A stretch of DNA of 44,686 bases, taken from Candidatus Parakkermansia intestinigallinarum. GTDB lineage: Bacteria > Verrucomicrobiota > Verrucomicrobiia > Verrucomicrobiales > Akkermansiaceae. Positions within the stretch are counted from its first letter, which is position 1, and each line of letters starts with the position of its first letter. Location: NCBI GenBank assembly GCA_019114365.1, contig DXFQ01000139.1, positions 1 through 44,686 on the forward strand. Direction: 5' to 3'. Below, one piece after another: positions 1 through 8,610 of the stretch. The translations under genes and the position numbers were made by a program. The notes under the pieces are model-generated. The model saw only the letters and a program-made list of their open reading frames with translations, had not been told where the DNA came from and ran no database searches.

Positions 1-1
1 C

Positions 2-1426
2 GGCAGCGCCACCGGCAACAGCATCATCATCGGTCGGCAGGCAAGCCTGGCTCCGACCATCAATCTCCTCGGCGGCGAAGTAGGCGGGCAAGTCGTCAGC
101 GCGCAGAGCAGCGGCAACACCCTCATCATCGACAGCTGGCAGGGCACCGTCCGTCGCGCAGCCGGCTTTGCCGCCATACACTTCGTCCTGCCGTCGCCGG
201 GGAGCGCCGATATCGGCACCCCCATGCTGACCGTCACCAATGCCCAAACAGGCGACTTCACCGGCACCACCGTCACGGCGCAACTGCCGAGCAGCATCGC
301 CGGAGGCAGCGCCTACATCGGCGAAACATTCGTACTCGTGCATGACGCCGCCGGAGCCATCGCCGAGGCAGACGTCGGCGGACTCGTCAGTCTCGAACAA
401 GGCTACACCACCCTGTACGACGGCGTCATCTACCAAGACAGCGACTCCGTCTACATCCGCATCGACGGCAAGCGCGCCAATCCCCTCGCCGGAGCCCTGA
501 CGGAAGCCCGCATCGCCGCCGCCGGACTGCTGAACCAAGGCGGTGACCTCCTCGCCGGAGCAAGCCTGTTTGCCGCAGACGCCGCGGCGCGAGCCACCAA
601 AGGCTGGGCCCTCTTCACCACCGCCTACGGCGGCGCTGCCGACCTGACGACCGACAGCGACATCACCACACGCGGCATGTCCGGCCTCGCCGGGCTGGCG
701 CACCTGTACAGCGCCGAAAAGACCAGCATACTCGCCGGAGCCTTCTTTGAAATGGGCTTCGCCAACATGAGCACCGCACGCAGCGTCGGCGCCCGAACCG
801 TCTCCGGCTCCGGCGACGCCCACTACGCCGGCGGCGGCCTCTTCACCCGATGGGACGTCTCGCAGGGGCGCCTGCGCGGCCTCTACGCAGAAGCCGGCGG
901 GCGCGTCGGCGAAGTAAGCACCGCCTGGGCCGGCGGCAACCTGCTCAACGACCTCAACATCCCCGCCTCCTACGACATCTCCACCCCCTACGGCGGCGGC
1001 CACCTCGGCCTCGGCTACCAAATCCCCCTCAGCGAAAGATGGACTCTTGACCTGAGCAGCAAGTACCTCTACCTCCATCAGTCCGGATGCCGCACCGACA
1101 TCAACGGCGAGAGCATCCGCTTCGACTCCGTCCATTCAAGCCGCCTGCGCTGCGGCGCCCGCATCGTCGGCAAAGCCCTCCCGACCACCGACGTCTACCT
1201 GAGCGCCGCTTGGGAGCATGAATTCTGCGGCGAAGCCCGCGCCTACTCCCGGAGCAGCGGCATCACCATCCCCACCACGAGCATGCGCGGCAGCAGCGCC
1301 CTCATGGACCTCGGCATCAGCCTCACCCCCCGAACAGCACCCGTCATGATCGACTTCGCCATCCAAGGCGCCGCCGGCACCCGCCAAAGCATCGGCGCCC
1401 GGCTGCAACTCACGGTCGACTTCTGA
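2..1426 (+). CDS. Autotransporter C-terminal region with outer-membrane beta-barrel (5'-truncated by window)
   Basis: The reading frame is open from base 2 to the stop at 1424-1426, so the gene begins before the window and the first in-frame ATG at 224 is probably internal. The first ~60 visible residues look like passenger-repeat sequence (GNSIIIG, then a GGEVGG turn and SGNTLIID). From about residue 190 of the visible part the sequence alternates hydrophobic and polar residues, with many Gly and aromatic residues, as in a type V secretion barrel. The protein ends in LQLTVDF; a C-terminal Phe after alternating residues is the usual BAM recognition signal. The expected role is translocation and display of the upstream passenger at the cell surface. 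The passenger's function cannot be judged because its N-terminal part lies outside the window. Confidence 0.75.
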   Translation, partial: GSATGNSIIIGRQASLAPTINLLGGEVGGQVVSAQSSGNTLIIDSWQGTVRRAAGFAAIHFVLPSPGSADIGTPMLTVTNAQTGDFTGTTVTAQLPSSIAGGSAYIGETFVLVHDAAGAIAEADVGGLVSLEQGYTTLYDGVIYQDSDSVYIRIDGKRANPLAGALTEARIAAAGLLNQGGDLLAGASLFAADAAARATKGWALFTTAYGGAADLTTDSDITTRGMSGLAGLAHLYSAEKTSILAGAFFEMGFANMSTARSVGARTVSGSGDAHYAGGGLFTRWDVSQGRLRGLYAEAGGRVGEVSTAWAGGNLLNDLNIPASYDISTPYGGGHLGLGYQIPLSERWTLDLSSKYLYLHQSGCRTDINGESIRFDSVHSSRLRCGARIVGKALPTTDVYLSAAWEHEFCGEARAYSRSSGITIPTTSMRGSSALMDLGISLTPRTAPVMIDFAIQGAAGTRQSIGARLQLTVDF

Positions 1427-1462
1427 AACCTCGAGCCCCGGCAAACAAGTGCCCCCAAAACA

Positions 1463-1501
1463 GCGAGGGCGGGAAGACGCTCCGCGCCGACCCGCCCTCG
1501 C
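1463..1501 (+). terminator. Hairpin after the autotransporter gene, possible terminator
   Basis: GCGAGGGCGGG (1463-1473) pairs perfectly with CCCGCCCTCGC (1491-1501) around a 17-nt loop, 37 nt after the autotransporter stop codon. No T-tract follows, so intrinsic termination is uncertain; it could instead stabilise the mRNA 3' end. Confidence 0.45.
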
Positions 1502-1636
1502 AGCATACCCCGCCCCCGCCGCAGCCAAGCAGCAAAGCCCAATGTTCGACAAAACTAACACTAAACACCTTAACCGCTGCCGACCGCATAACGAGCCCCG
1601 GCGGCGCCTTTTCTCGGAGAAGCTTACACTTTAGAC

Positions 1637-1665
1637 TTGAAAAACGCCTCGCATAGTAGTTTAAT
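1637..1665 (+). promoter_or_regulatory. Candidate sigma70-type promoter of the nuoD-N operon
   Basis: TTGAAA (1637-1642), a 17-bp spacer and TTTAAT (1660-1665), in a locally AT-rich patch of a GC-rich region. It lies 45 nt before the nuoD ATG, so this transcript would carry a leader of about 38 nt, unlike the near-leaderless promoters elsewhere in the window. Assigned by eye only. Confidence 0.55.
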
Positions 1666-1710
1666 GGCGGAGCACAAGAGTGGCCGGAGGTGGCCGCGGA
1701 TCCCTAGTAT

Positions 1711-2955
1711 ATGAACACGACCAAATTTGTACAAGTGCCTGATGCAGCCGGGGCTGCAATGGAATACCTCAAGAATGACGCGGACGACCAGGGCGAACTG
1801 ATGACCCTGAACATGGGCCCCTCGCACCCCGCGACGCACGGCGTTCTGCGACTCAAACTTGTCATTGATGGTGAAGTCATTGTATCGTGCGACCCCGTTG
1901 TCGGCTACCTGCATCGCGGCATGGAGAAAATGGCGGAGAACTGCCACTACAACCAGTACGTCGCCTACACCGACCGCTTCGACTACCTCGCGCCGATGAG
2001 CAACAACATCGCCTACGCCTGCGCCGTTGAAAAACTCCTCGGCTGGCAGCTGCCGGAGCGCGGGCAAGCCATCCGCGTCCTCTGCTGCGAACTCTCGCGC
2101 ATCTCCTCCTACTTCCTGGGCGTCGGCGTCTACGCCATGGACGCCGGAGCCATGACGGCCTTCCTCTACAGCTACGAAGAAAAAGAGCGCGTCCACAACC
2201 TCTACGAACTCATCTGCGGCGCCCGCTTCACCTCCAGCTACACGCGCATCGGCGGCATGACCCGCGACCTGCCCGCCGGCATTGAAAAACCCATCCTCGA
2301 GTTCTGCGACAGCGCCGAAAAAACCGTTGAAGAACTCCGCAAACTCCTGCTGCACAACAAAATCTTCATCGACCGACTCGTCGGCGTCGGCGTCATCACG
2401 CGCGAGATGGCCCTGCAAAACGCCATGACCGGCCCGAACCTGCGCTCCAGCGGCGTCGCCCGCGACCTCCGCAAGACCAACCCCTACCTCGGCTACGAGA
2501 ACTACGACTTCGACGTCCCCGTCGCGCAGGAAGGCGACTGCTACGCGCGCTTCCAGCTGCGCCTCGAAGAAATCCTGCAATCCGTGCGCATCATCCGCCA
2601 AGTCATCGCCAAGATGCCCAAGGGCCCCATCTGGGTGCAGCTCGACAAAGGCATCCTTCCCCGCAAAGAAGACGCCCTGCAAGGCATCGAAGAACTCATC
2701 CGCCAATTCATGGTCAGCACCGAATGCGTCAACGCCCCGGCGGGCCAAGTCTACTTCGCGGCGGAAAACCCGAAAGGCGAGCTGGGCTTCTTCCTCGACT
2801 CGCAGGGCGGCGGCATCGCCAACCGCCTCAAGATGCGCAGCCCCTCCTTCGGCACCCTCTCCATCCTCCCCGAACTCCTGCCGGGCCACCTCGTCAGCGA
2901 CGTCGGCGCCATCCTCGGCTCTCTCGACTTCGTGCAGGGCGAATGCGACCGATGA
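1711..2955 (+). CDS. nuoD: NADH-quinone oxidoreductase subunit D (49-kDa subunit)
   Basis: A 414-residue subunit of the complex I hydrophilic arm that forms the quinone-binding pocket with NuoB and NuoH. The family signature PSHPATHG is at residues 38-45; His39 and Tyr86 (VAYTDRFDYL) match the quinone-binding His and Tyr known in Thermus Nqo4. The length is normal for a stand-alone NuoD; it is not a NuoCD fusion. It is the first gene of a co-oriented run through nuoN and has its own candidate promoter. ATG 1711 is chosen because it gives a normal N-terminus. No Shine-Dalgarno sequence sits at a normal distance. nuoABC must lie elsewhere for a complete enzyme. Confidence 0.96.
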   Translation: MNTTKFVQVPDAAGAAMEYLKNDADDQGELMTLNMGPSHPATHGVLRLKLVIDGEVIVSCDPVVGYLHRGMEKMAENCHYNQYVAYTDRFDYLAPMSNNIAYACAVEKLLGWQLPERGQAIRVLCCELSRISSYFLGVGVYAMDAGAMTAFLYSYEEKERVHNLYELICGARFTSSYTRIGGMTRDLPAGIEKPILEFCDSAEKTVEELRKLLLHNKIFIDRLVGVGVITREMALQNAMTGPNLRSSGVARDLRKTNPYLGYENYDFDVPVAQEGDCYARFQLRLEEILQSVRIIRQVIAKMPKGPIWVQLDKGILPRKEDALQGIEELIRQFMVSTECVNAPAGQVYFAAENPKGELGFFLDSQGGGIANRLKMRSPSFGTLSILPELLPGHLVSDVGAILGSLDFVQGECDR

Positions 2956-2981
2956 AACAAACCGAACACCCTTCCCCAACC

Positions 2982-3560
2982 ATGTCAGATACCCCCAACG
3001 CGATTGAAGCCCTCGCGGCACACCGCCCCTCCCCCGGCGAACAATACTTCCCGAAGTTTGACGTCACCCCCGAACTGATCAGCGAAGCGCAGCGGCTGGT
3101 TGCCCAATACCCCGAAGGCAAAGAACAATCCGCCGTCCTGCCCATCATCCACCTCTGCCAGGAGAAGTTCGGCTACATCTGCCCCGAGAGCATCCCGTGG
3201 ATTGCCGAAATGTGCAAGAGCACACCCGTACACGTCTGCGGCATCGTCACCTTCTACCCGGGCATCCACACCATGTGCCCGGGCAAATACCACTTCCGCG
3301 TCTGCCGGTCCATCGCCTGCTCGCTGACGGGCGGCGAAGAACTCATCCCCTACATCTGCAAGAAAATCGGCGTCGATCCGGCCAGCATCACCGATGAAGA
3401 GCCCATGGCCGTCAGCCCCGACGGCCTGTGGAGCGTCGAGCCGGTCGAATGCCTGGCCAACTGCGGCTTCGGCCCCAACGTTCTCATCAACGACACGCTC
3501 TACTCGCAAGTCACCTATGAGAAAATCGACGAGCTCATCGCCGAGTACGCAACCAAATAA
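2982..3560 (+). CDS. nuoE: NADH-quinone oxidoreductase subunit E (24-kDa, [2Fe-2S])
   Basis: A 192-residue thioredoxin-fold ferredoxin subunit of the NADH dehydrogenase module; it carries cluster N1a beside NuoF. The four cluster ligands are visible as Cys108-x4-Cys113 and Cys157-x3-Cys161 (ECLANCG). The N-terminal helical part (YPEGKEQSAVLPIIHLCQEKFG) is typical. An alternative start at 2952 would add ten residues and overlap the nuoD stop as ATGA. ATG 2982 is preferred because the other nuo junctions here have short non-overlapping leaders of 8-27 nt; this choice is not certain. It lies between nuoD and nuoF in the expected order. Confidence 0.94.
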   Translation: MSDTPNAIEALAAHRPSPGEQYFPKFDVTPELISEAQRLVAQYPEGKEQSAVLPIIHLCQEKFGYICPESIPWIAEMCKSTPVHVCGIVTFYPGIHTMCPGKYHFRVCRSIACSLTGGEELIPYICKKIGVDPASITDEEPMAVSPDGLWSVEPVECLANCGFGPNVLINDTLYSQVTYEKIDELIAEYATK

Positions 3561-3574
3561 CTTCTGAGCGAACC

Positions 3575-4987
3575 ATGAGCAGCACCATCAAGTACCTCCC
3601 CGGCAAAGAACCGCATCCGCGCGAAACGCGACGCATTTTCCGCAACATCGACCGCGTCGGCTACAACCCCTCCATCGAGTGCTTCATCAAAGACGGCGGC
3701 TATGAAACCCTCGCCAAAGCCATCAAGATGGAGCCCGCCGACATCATCAGCGAAGTCAAAAAGAGCGGACTGCGCGGGCGCGGCGGCGCCGGCTTCCCGA
3801 CCGGCGTGAAGTGGACCTTCATCCCCAAAGGCAACACCAAGCCCGTCTACCTCGTCTGCAACTGCGACGAATCCGAGCCCGGCACCTTCAAAGACCGCTT
3901 CATCGTCCACCAAGACCCGCACCAGCTCATCGAAGGCATGGTCATCGCCTGCTACGCCGTACAGGCCCACTTCGCCGTCATCTACATGCGCGAAGAGTTC
4001 CCGGAAGCCGCGCACACCATGCTCAAGGCCCTCAAGGAAGCCGAAGAGCACAACTTCCTCGGCAACAACATCCTCGGCAGCGGCTACGACCTCAAAATCG
4101 TCCTGCACCGAGGTGCGGGCGCCTACATCTGCGGCGAAGAAACCGGCCTCATCAACTCCATCGAAGGCGTGCGCCCCTACCCGCGCATCAAGCCCCCCTT
4201 CTTCCCGGCCGCCATCGGCCTCTACGGCTGCCCGACCATCGTCAACAACGTTGAATCCCTCTGCCAAGTGCGCCAAGTCATCATGCGCGGCGGCGAAGCC
4301 TACGCCGCGGAAGGCGCGCAGCGCTCGCCCGGCACGCGCATCATCGGCGTCTCCGGCGACGTCAAACACCCGGGATATTACGAAATCATCTCCGGCTCCA
4401 TCACCTACGGCGAACTGCTCTACGAGCTCTGCGGCGGCCCGAAAGACGGCCGCAAGTTCAAAGCCATCATCCCCGGCGGCGCCTCGGCAAAAGTCATGAG
4501 CTGCAGCGAAGTCCTCAAGGGCAAAAACCCCGACGGCAGCGTGCGTCACATGAGCATCTTCGACGTCCCGATGGACCTCGACTCCATCGCGCAGTTCGGC
4601 TCCATGAGCGGCTCGGGCGGCGTCATCGTCATGGACGACTCGCGCAGCATGCCCAAAATGCTCAACGTCCTCAACCGCTTCTTCGCGTGGGAATCCTGCG
4701 GACAATGCTCCCCCTGCCGCGAAGGCAACCCGTGGATGTACAAACTCTCCACGCGCATCCTCAACGGCCAAGGCTCACCCGAAGACGTCGACCTGCTCAA
4801 ATCCGTAGCGGACAACATCTGCGGGCGCACCGTCTGCGCCTTCGGTGAAGCCTGCTCGTGGCCCACGCAAGCCTTCACCGGCAAATTCCGCGAGGAATTC
4901 CTCGCGCTCACCAAACCCGTCAACGCCCTCAAGCCGCACTCAGCCGAAACGGCCGAAGCCCGCAAATTCCTGACCCGCGAAGACTAA
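3575..4987 (+). CDS. nuoF: NADH-quinone oxidoreductase subunit F (NADH- and FMN-binding, [4Fe-4S])
   Basis: A 470-residue catalytic subunit that oxidises NADH and passes electrons via FMN to cluster N3. Visible are the glycine-rich nucleotide-binding loop GLRGRGGAGFPTG (from residue 65), the second flavin/NADH segment GAGAYICGEETGLINS, and the N3 ligands Cys375, Cys378, Cys381 (SCGQCSPCREG) plus Cys421 (VCAFGEA). The length is slightly above the usual 420-450, the excess being at the termini. The gap to nuoE is 14 nt with no clear Shine-Dalgarno motif. Confidence 0.97.
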   Translation: MSSTIKYLPGKEPHPRETRRIFRNIDRVGYNPSIECFIKDGGYETLAKAIKMEPADIISEVKKSGLRGRGGAGFPTGVKWTFIPKGNTKPVYLVCNCDESEPGTFKDRFIVHQDPHQLIEGMVIACYAVQAHFAVIYMREEFPEAAHTMLKALKEAEEHNFLGNNILGSGYDLKIVLHRGAGAYICGEETGLINSIEGVRPYPRIKPPFFPAAIGLYGCPTIVNNVESLCQVRQVIMRGGEAYAAEGAQRSPGTRIIGVSGDVKHPGYYEIISGSITYGELLYELCGGPKDGRKFKAIIPGGASAKVMSCSEVLKGKNPDGSVRHMSIFDVPMDLDSIAQFGSMSGSGGVIVMDDSRSMPKMLNVLNRFFAWESCGQCSPCREGNPWMYKLSTRILNGQGSPEDVDLLKSVADNICGRTVCAFGEACSWPTQAFTGKFREEFLALTKPVNALKPHSAETAEARKFLTRED

Positions 4988-4999
4988 CCTTTTCACAGA

Positions 5000-6730
5000 A
5001 TGAGCAACACACCCGTCACACTGCCGAAAGACGAGGCCGCAGCCGAAGGCAAGGTCAACGTCCAAATCAACGGCAAATGGTATCGCTTCCCGAAAGGCAC
5101 GCGCATTGCCGACGCCTGCAACTCGGTCGGCGTCCACGTCCCCTGCTTCTGCTACCACCCCAAACTCTCCGTCGCGGGCTCATGCCGCATGTGCCTCGTT
5201 GAGCAAGGCATGCCCCCGCGCCTCGCGCCCGGCGCCACCCCGACCTACAACGAAGACGGCTACCAGACCATCCAGTGGATGCCGCGCGCCGTCATCGCCT
5301 GCGCCAACACCGTCGCCGAGAACATGGGCATCCGCACCGACGGCAAACTCTGCACCGAAGCGCGCCGCGGCGTCCTCGAATTCCTGCTCACCAACCACCC
5401 GCTTGACTGCCCCATCTGCGACCAAGCCGGCGAATGCAAACTGCAGGAATACACCACCGACTACGGCAGCGGCACCCACCGCTTCACCGAAAGCAAGACC
5501 AAAAAAGGCAAAAACCTCTCCGTCGGTCCGCGCGTCAACCTCGACCAAGAGCGCTGCGTCCTCTGCCGCCGCTGCGTCCGCTTCATGAAAGAAATCGTCG
5601 GCGACCCCGTCCTCGGCGTCGTCGGTCGCGGCACGCACAGCCGCATCACCTGCTACCCCGGCCGCGAGCTCGACAGCAACTACTCGATGAACGTCGTGGA
5701 CCTCTGCCCCGTCGGAGCCCTGACGAGCAAAGACTTCCGCTTCAAGATGCGCGTGTGGTTCCTCAAGAGCACCCCGACCATCGACGTCAACTGCGGCACC
5801 GGCACCAACATCAACATCTGGACGCGCGAGCAGCAAGTCTACCGCATCACCCCGCGCCGCAACGACGAAGTCAACAGCTGCTGGATGCCCGACGACCACC
5901 GTCTCAACTACAAATTCATCAACAGCCCCCTGCGCCTGCAGCACCCCCTCGTCAAGACCGACGCCGGCGCCGAGCAACGCCCCTCGACTTGGGACGCCAC
6001 CCTCAACCTCATCGTCGAGCAGCTGCACAAATGCGCCCCCGCTGAAATGGCCCTCATCTTCTCGGCGCGCATGACCAACGAAGAAATCTACATGGTGCGC
6101 GCGCTGGCCCGCCAGCTCGGCATCAGCAAATACGACTTCGTCCCCCGCATGGGAGAAAGCGACGGCATGCTCATCAGCGCCGACCGCAACCCCAACAGCA
6201 CCGGCGCACGCCTCATCACCGGCAAAACCGGTGCCGGCCTGCAAACCATCCGCCGGGGCGTGCGCAACGGCAGCATCCGCTCCCTGATCGTCATGGGCGA
6301 AGACGTCACCGGAGAAGCCGGCATCAGCGCCGAAGACCTGAGCAACCTCGACTACCTGCTCGTGATGGACCACAGCGAAACCCCCACCACGAAAGCCGCA
6401 GACGTCGTCCTGCCCGGCGTCACCTTCGCCGAGAAATACGGCACCATGGTCAACGTCGCCGGCCGCATCCAGCGCCTCAACAAAGCCATCGAACCGCTGG
6501 GCGAAGCCCGCGCCGACTGGGAAATCATGCGCGAACTCACCGAGCTGCTCGGCTGCGACTGCCCGCGCGTCATCGCCTGCCCCAGCCCCATGATCATCCT
6601 GGAAGAAATCGCCAGCGAAATCGAAGCCTTCAACGGCCTCACCTGGGGCAAGATCGGCAACGAAGGCATCGTCATCACCGAAACCGGCGTCACCATCCCC
6701 CTCATCGAGAGAGAGAAAGCCAAGAAGTAA
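5000..6730 (+). CDS. nuoG: NADH-quinone oxidoreductase subunit G, short form
   Basis: A 576-residue iron-sulfur subunit. The N-terminus has the [2Fe-2S] ferredoxin region (Cys40, Cys51, Cys62, Cys65), then the His-Cys3 cluster N5 (His133, Cys137, Cys140, Cys146) and the N4 ligands Cys186, Cys189, Cys192 and Cys236 (LCPVGAL). The C-terminal half is a molybdopterin-oxidoreductase-like domain without visible cofactor function. It is clearly shorter than typical NuoG (about 680-900 residues); the missing part is in that C-terminal domain, while all cluster ligands needed for electron transfer remain. It follows nuoF after 12 nt. Confidence 0.95.
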   Translation: MSNTPVTLPKDEAAAEGKVNVQINGKWYRFPKGTRIADACNSVGVHVPCFCYHPKLSVAGSCRMCLVEQGMPPRLAPGATPTYNEDGYQTIQWMPRAVIACANTVAENMGIRTDGKLCTEARRGVLEFLLTNHPLDCPICDQAGECKLQEYTTDYGSGTHRFTESKTKKGKNLSVGPRVNLDQERCVLCRRCVRFMKEIVGDPVLGVVGRGTHSRITCYPGRELDSNYSMNVVDLCPVGALTSKDFRFKMRVWFLKSTPTIDVNCGTGTNINIWTREQQVYRITPRRNDEVNSCWMPDDHRLNYKFINSPLRLQHPLVKTDAGAEQRPSTWDATLNLIVEQLHKCAPAEMALIFSARMTNEEIYMVRALARQLGISKYDFVPRMGESDGMLISADRNPNSTGARLITGKTGAGLQTIRRGVRNGSIRSLIVMGEDVTGEAGISAEDLSNLDYLLVMDHSETPTTKAADVVLPGVTFAEKYGTMVNVAGRIQRLNKAIEPLGEARADWEIMRELTELLGCDCPRVIACPSPMIILEEIASEIEAFNGLTWGKIGNEGIVITETGVTIPLIEREKAKK

Positions 6731-6751
6731 CCTCATCACCACCCACGACAT

Positions 6752-8017
6752 ATGATAGACTGCATCTGCAATTTCTGGAACGACCTGATGAGCAACGAGA
6801 CCTGGTTCTACCTGATCACCACGCTCATCAAGCTGGTGCTCATGTTCGCGGTGATTCTCGCCTTCGTCGTTCTCTCCGTCTGGATCGAGCGACGCGTCGC
6901 CGGCTGGATTCAGGATCGCCCCGGCCCGAACCGCGCCGGCATCCCCCTCTTCCTGCTCGAGCGCTTCGGCAGCAAAGAGAAACAGCCGCTCAAGAAGGTC
7001 CTCGCCTTCTTCGGCATCCCCGAAACGAGCTGCCTTGCCAAACTGCTCACCTGGCTGCGACTCGACCGCGAAGTACCCACCTTCGGCCTCATACAGCCCT
7101 GCCTTGACGGCGGCAAACTCTTCCTCAAGCAGGAAGTCACGCCCTCGTACGTTCGCCGCGCCTACTTCATCATCGCGCCGATGCTCGTTCTGGGCCCGCC
7201 GCTGGTCTCCGCGGCCGTCATTCCCTTCGCCTCCGAAGTCAACACCTGCTACGGAGCCGTCAACATGAGCATCGCCAACCTCGGCATCGGCCCGCTGTGG
7301 ATCTTCGCCATCTCCGGCCTCTCCGTCTACGGCCTGACACTCGCCGGCTGGTCCTCGAACTCGAAGTACCCCTTCCTCGGCGGCCTCCGCGCCACGGCCC
7401 AGCTCATCTCCTACGAAGTCGCCATGGGCCTCTCCATCATCCCGCTGCTCATGATGTTCAGCACCCTCAACCTGCAGGACATCGTGCAGTACCAAGCCGC
7501 GGACGGCTGGACGCTGCTGCCGCTGTGGGGCGACGGCCTCAGCCTTGAGCGCTGGGTCCTGCTCATCCCCATGCTCATCAGCTTCATCGTCTTCGTCACC
7601 TGCGTCTTCGCCGAAGCCAACCGCACCCCCTTCGACATGGCCGAATGCGAAACCGACCTCGTCGGCGGCTACCACACCGAATACTCCTCGATGAAATTCG
7701 CCTCCTTCTTCATGGGCGAATACGCCGCCATGGTCATCGGCTCCGCCCTCGTCGTCACCCTCTTCCTGGGCGGCTGGTCGATCGGCTTCGGACTCGACGA
7801 AAGCCTCGCTGCCTACAGCGAATGGCTGGCCGTCATCTGCCAGTTCATCGTCTTCCTCATCAAACTGCTGGCCTTCATCTTCTTCTTCGTGTGGGTGCGC
7901 TGGACGCTGCCGCGCTTCCGCTGGGATCAAGTCATGCGACTGGGCTGGCTGGTCTTCCTTGAAATCACCATCGCCAACATCTTCCTGACCGCAGCGATCA
8001 TGTACTTCATCAAGTAA
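6752..8017 (+). CDS. nuoH: NADH-quinone oxidoreductase subunit H, with an insertion in cytoplasmic loop 1
   Basis: A 421-residue membrane subunit of about eight helices that joins the hydrophilic arm to the proton-pumping arm and lines the quinone channel. The conserved start ERRVAGWIQDRPGPNRAG (residues 46-63) and FGLIQPCLDGGKLFLKQE (111-128) flank about 47 extra residues (64-110) rich in Lys, Arg and Leu. These two blocks are nearly adjacent in familiar NuoH proteins, which have about 325-350 residues. The later loop EANRTPFDMAECETDLVGGY, part of the quinone site, is intact. ATG 6752 lies 21 nt after nuoG. Confidence 0.96.
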   Translation: MIDCICNFWNDLMSNETWFYLITTLIKLVLMFAVILAFVVLSVWIERRVAGWIQDRPGPNRAGIPLFLLERFGSKEKQPLKKVLAFFGIPETSCLAKLLTWLRLDREVPTFGLIQPCLDGGKLFLKQEVTPSYVRRAYFIIAPMLVLGPPLVSAAVIPFASEVNTCYGAVNMSIANLGIGPLWIFAISGLSVYGLTLAGWSSNSKYPFLGGLRATAQLISYEVAMGLSIIPLLMMFSTLNLQDIVQYQAADGWTLLPLWGDGLSLERWVLLIPMLISFIVFVTCVFAEANRTPFDMAECETDLVGGYHTEYSSMKFASFFMGEYAAMVIGSALVVTLFLGGWSIGFGLDESLAAYSEWLAVICQFIVFLIKLLAFIFFFVWVRWTLPRFRWDQVMRLGWLVFLEITIANIFLTAAIMYFIK

Positions 8018-8035
8018 CCCACCCCTTTCACCCCC

Positions 8036-8602
8036 ATGTCATACGTACCGATCAAACGGCCCAAGTTCTCGCTGCTCGACAAACTCTACGTCGTCGAACT
8101 GGTCAAAGGACTCTGGATCACCCTCAAACACCTCGCGCTCTCCGTCGCCGGCAAGAGCCGCAACAAAAAAGCCTTCAACGGCAAAGGCGTCGGCGTCTGC
8201 ATGCCCTTCCCCGAGCAGCGCTGGGACAAACACCTGCCGGAATACTACCGCGGCGCGCCCACCCTCGTGAGAGGCGAAGACGGACGCGAGCGCTGCGTCT
8301 CCTGCCAACTCTGCGAATTCATCTGCCCGTCGCGAGCCATCCGGATCACCCCCGGCGAAGTCTCCCCCGACGCCAACTGCAGCAAGCAGGAGAAAGCCCC
8401 CAAGGAGTTTGAGATCGACATGCTGCGCTGCATCTACTGCGGCATGTGCCAAGAAGCCTGCCCCGAGCAAGCCATCTTCCTCTCCAAGGAATACCTCATC
8501 ACCCCGACCGATCGCAGCCAAGCCATACGCAACAAAGCCACCCTCTACAAACTGGGCGGCACGCGCAAGGGCCTCGTCAACAAGTGGAACCAATACAAAT
8601 AA
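8036..8602 (+). CDS. nuoI: NADH-quinone oxidoreductase subunit I (two [4Fe-4S])
   Basis: A 188-residue ferredoxin-type subunit carrying clusters N6a and N6b, which relay electrons from NuoG to NuoB. Two CxxCxxCxxxCP motifs are present: Cys87, 90, 93, 97 (CVSCQLCEFICP) and Cys132, 135, 138, 142 (CIYCGMCQEACP). The N-terminal amphipathic segment GLWITLKHL anchors it at the membrane side. The spacer between the motifs is longer than in E. coli and has an extra Cys115. It is in standard order between nuoH and nuoJ. Confidence 0.97.
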   Translation: MSYVPIKRPKFSLLDKLYVVELVKGLWITLKHLALSVAGKSRNKKAFNGKGVGVCMPFPEQRWDKHLPEYYRGAPTLVRGEDGRERCVSCQLCEFICPSRAIRITPGEVSPDANCSKQEKAPKEFEIDMLRCIYCGMCQEACPEQAIFLSKEYLITPTDRSQAIRNKATLYKLGGTRKGLVNKWNQYK

Positions 8603-8610
8603 ACCCAGCC

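Larger units (their letters stand above)
1427..1710. other. Intergenic region between the autotransporter gene and nuoD
   Basis: A 284-bp gap holding a perfect hairpin (1463-1501) and a candidate promoter (1637-1665). No credible gene was seen. The nearest purine run to the nuoD start (GGAGG at 1686-1690) is 20 nt upstream of the ATG, too far for a normal ribosome binding site. nuoA, nuoB and nuoC, which usually precede nuoD, are absent. Confidence 0.7.

Noticed and set aside
5180..7930. A 916-codon open frame on the minus strand opposite nuoG-nuoH
   Set aside because: Low-complexity Glu/Asp/Gly/Ala composition without any domain; opposite well-supported genes.
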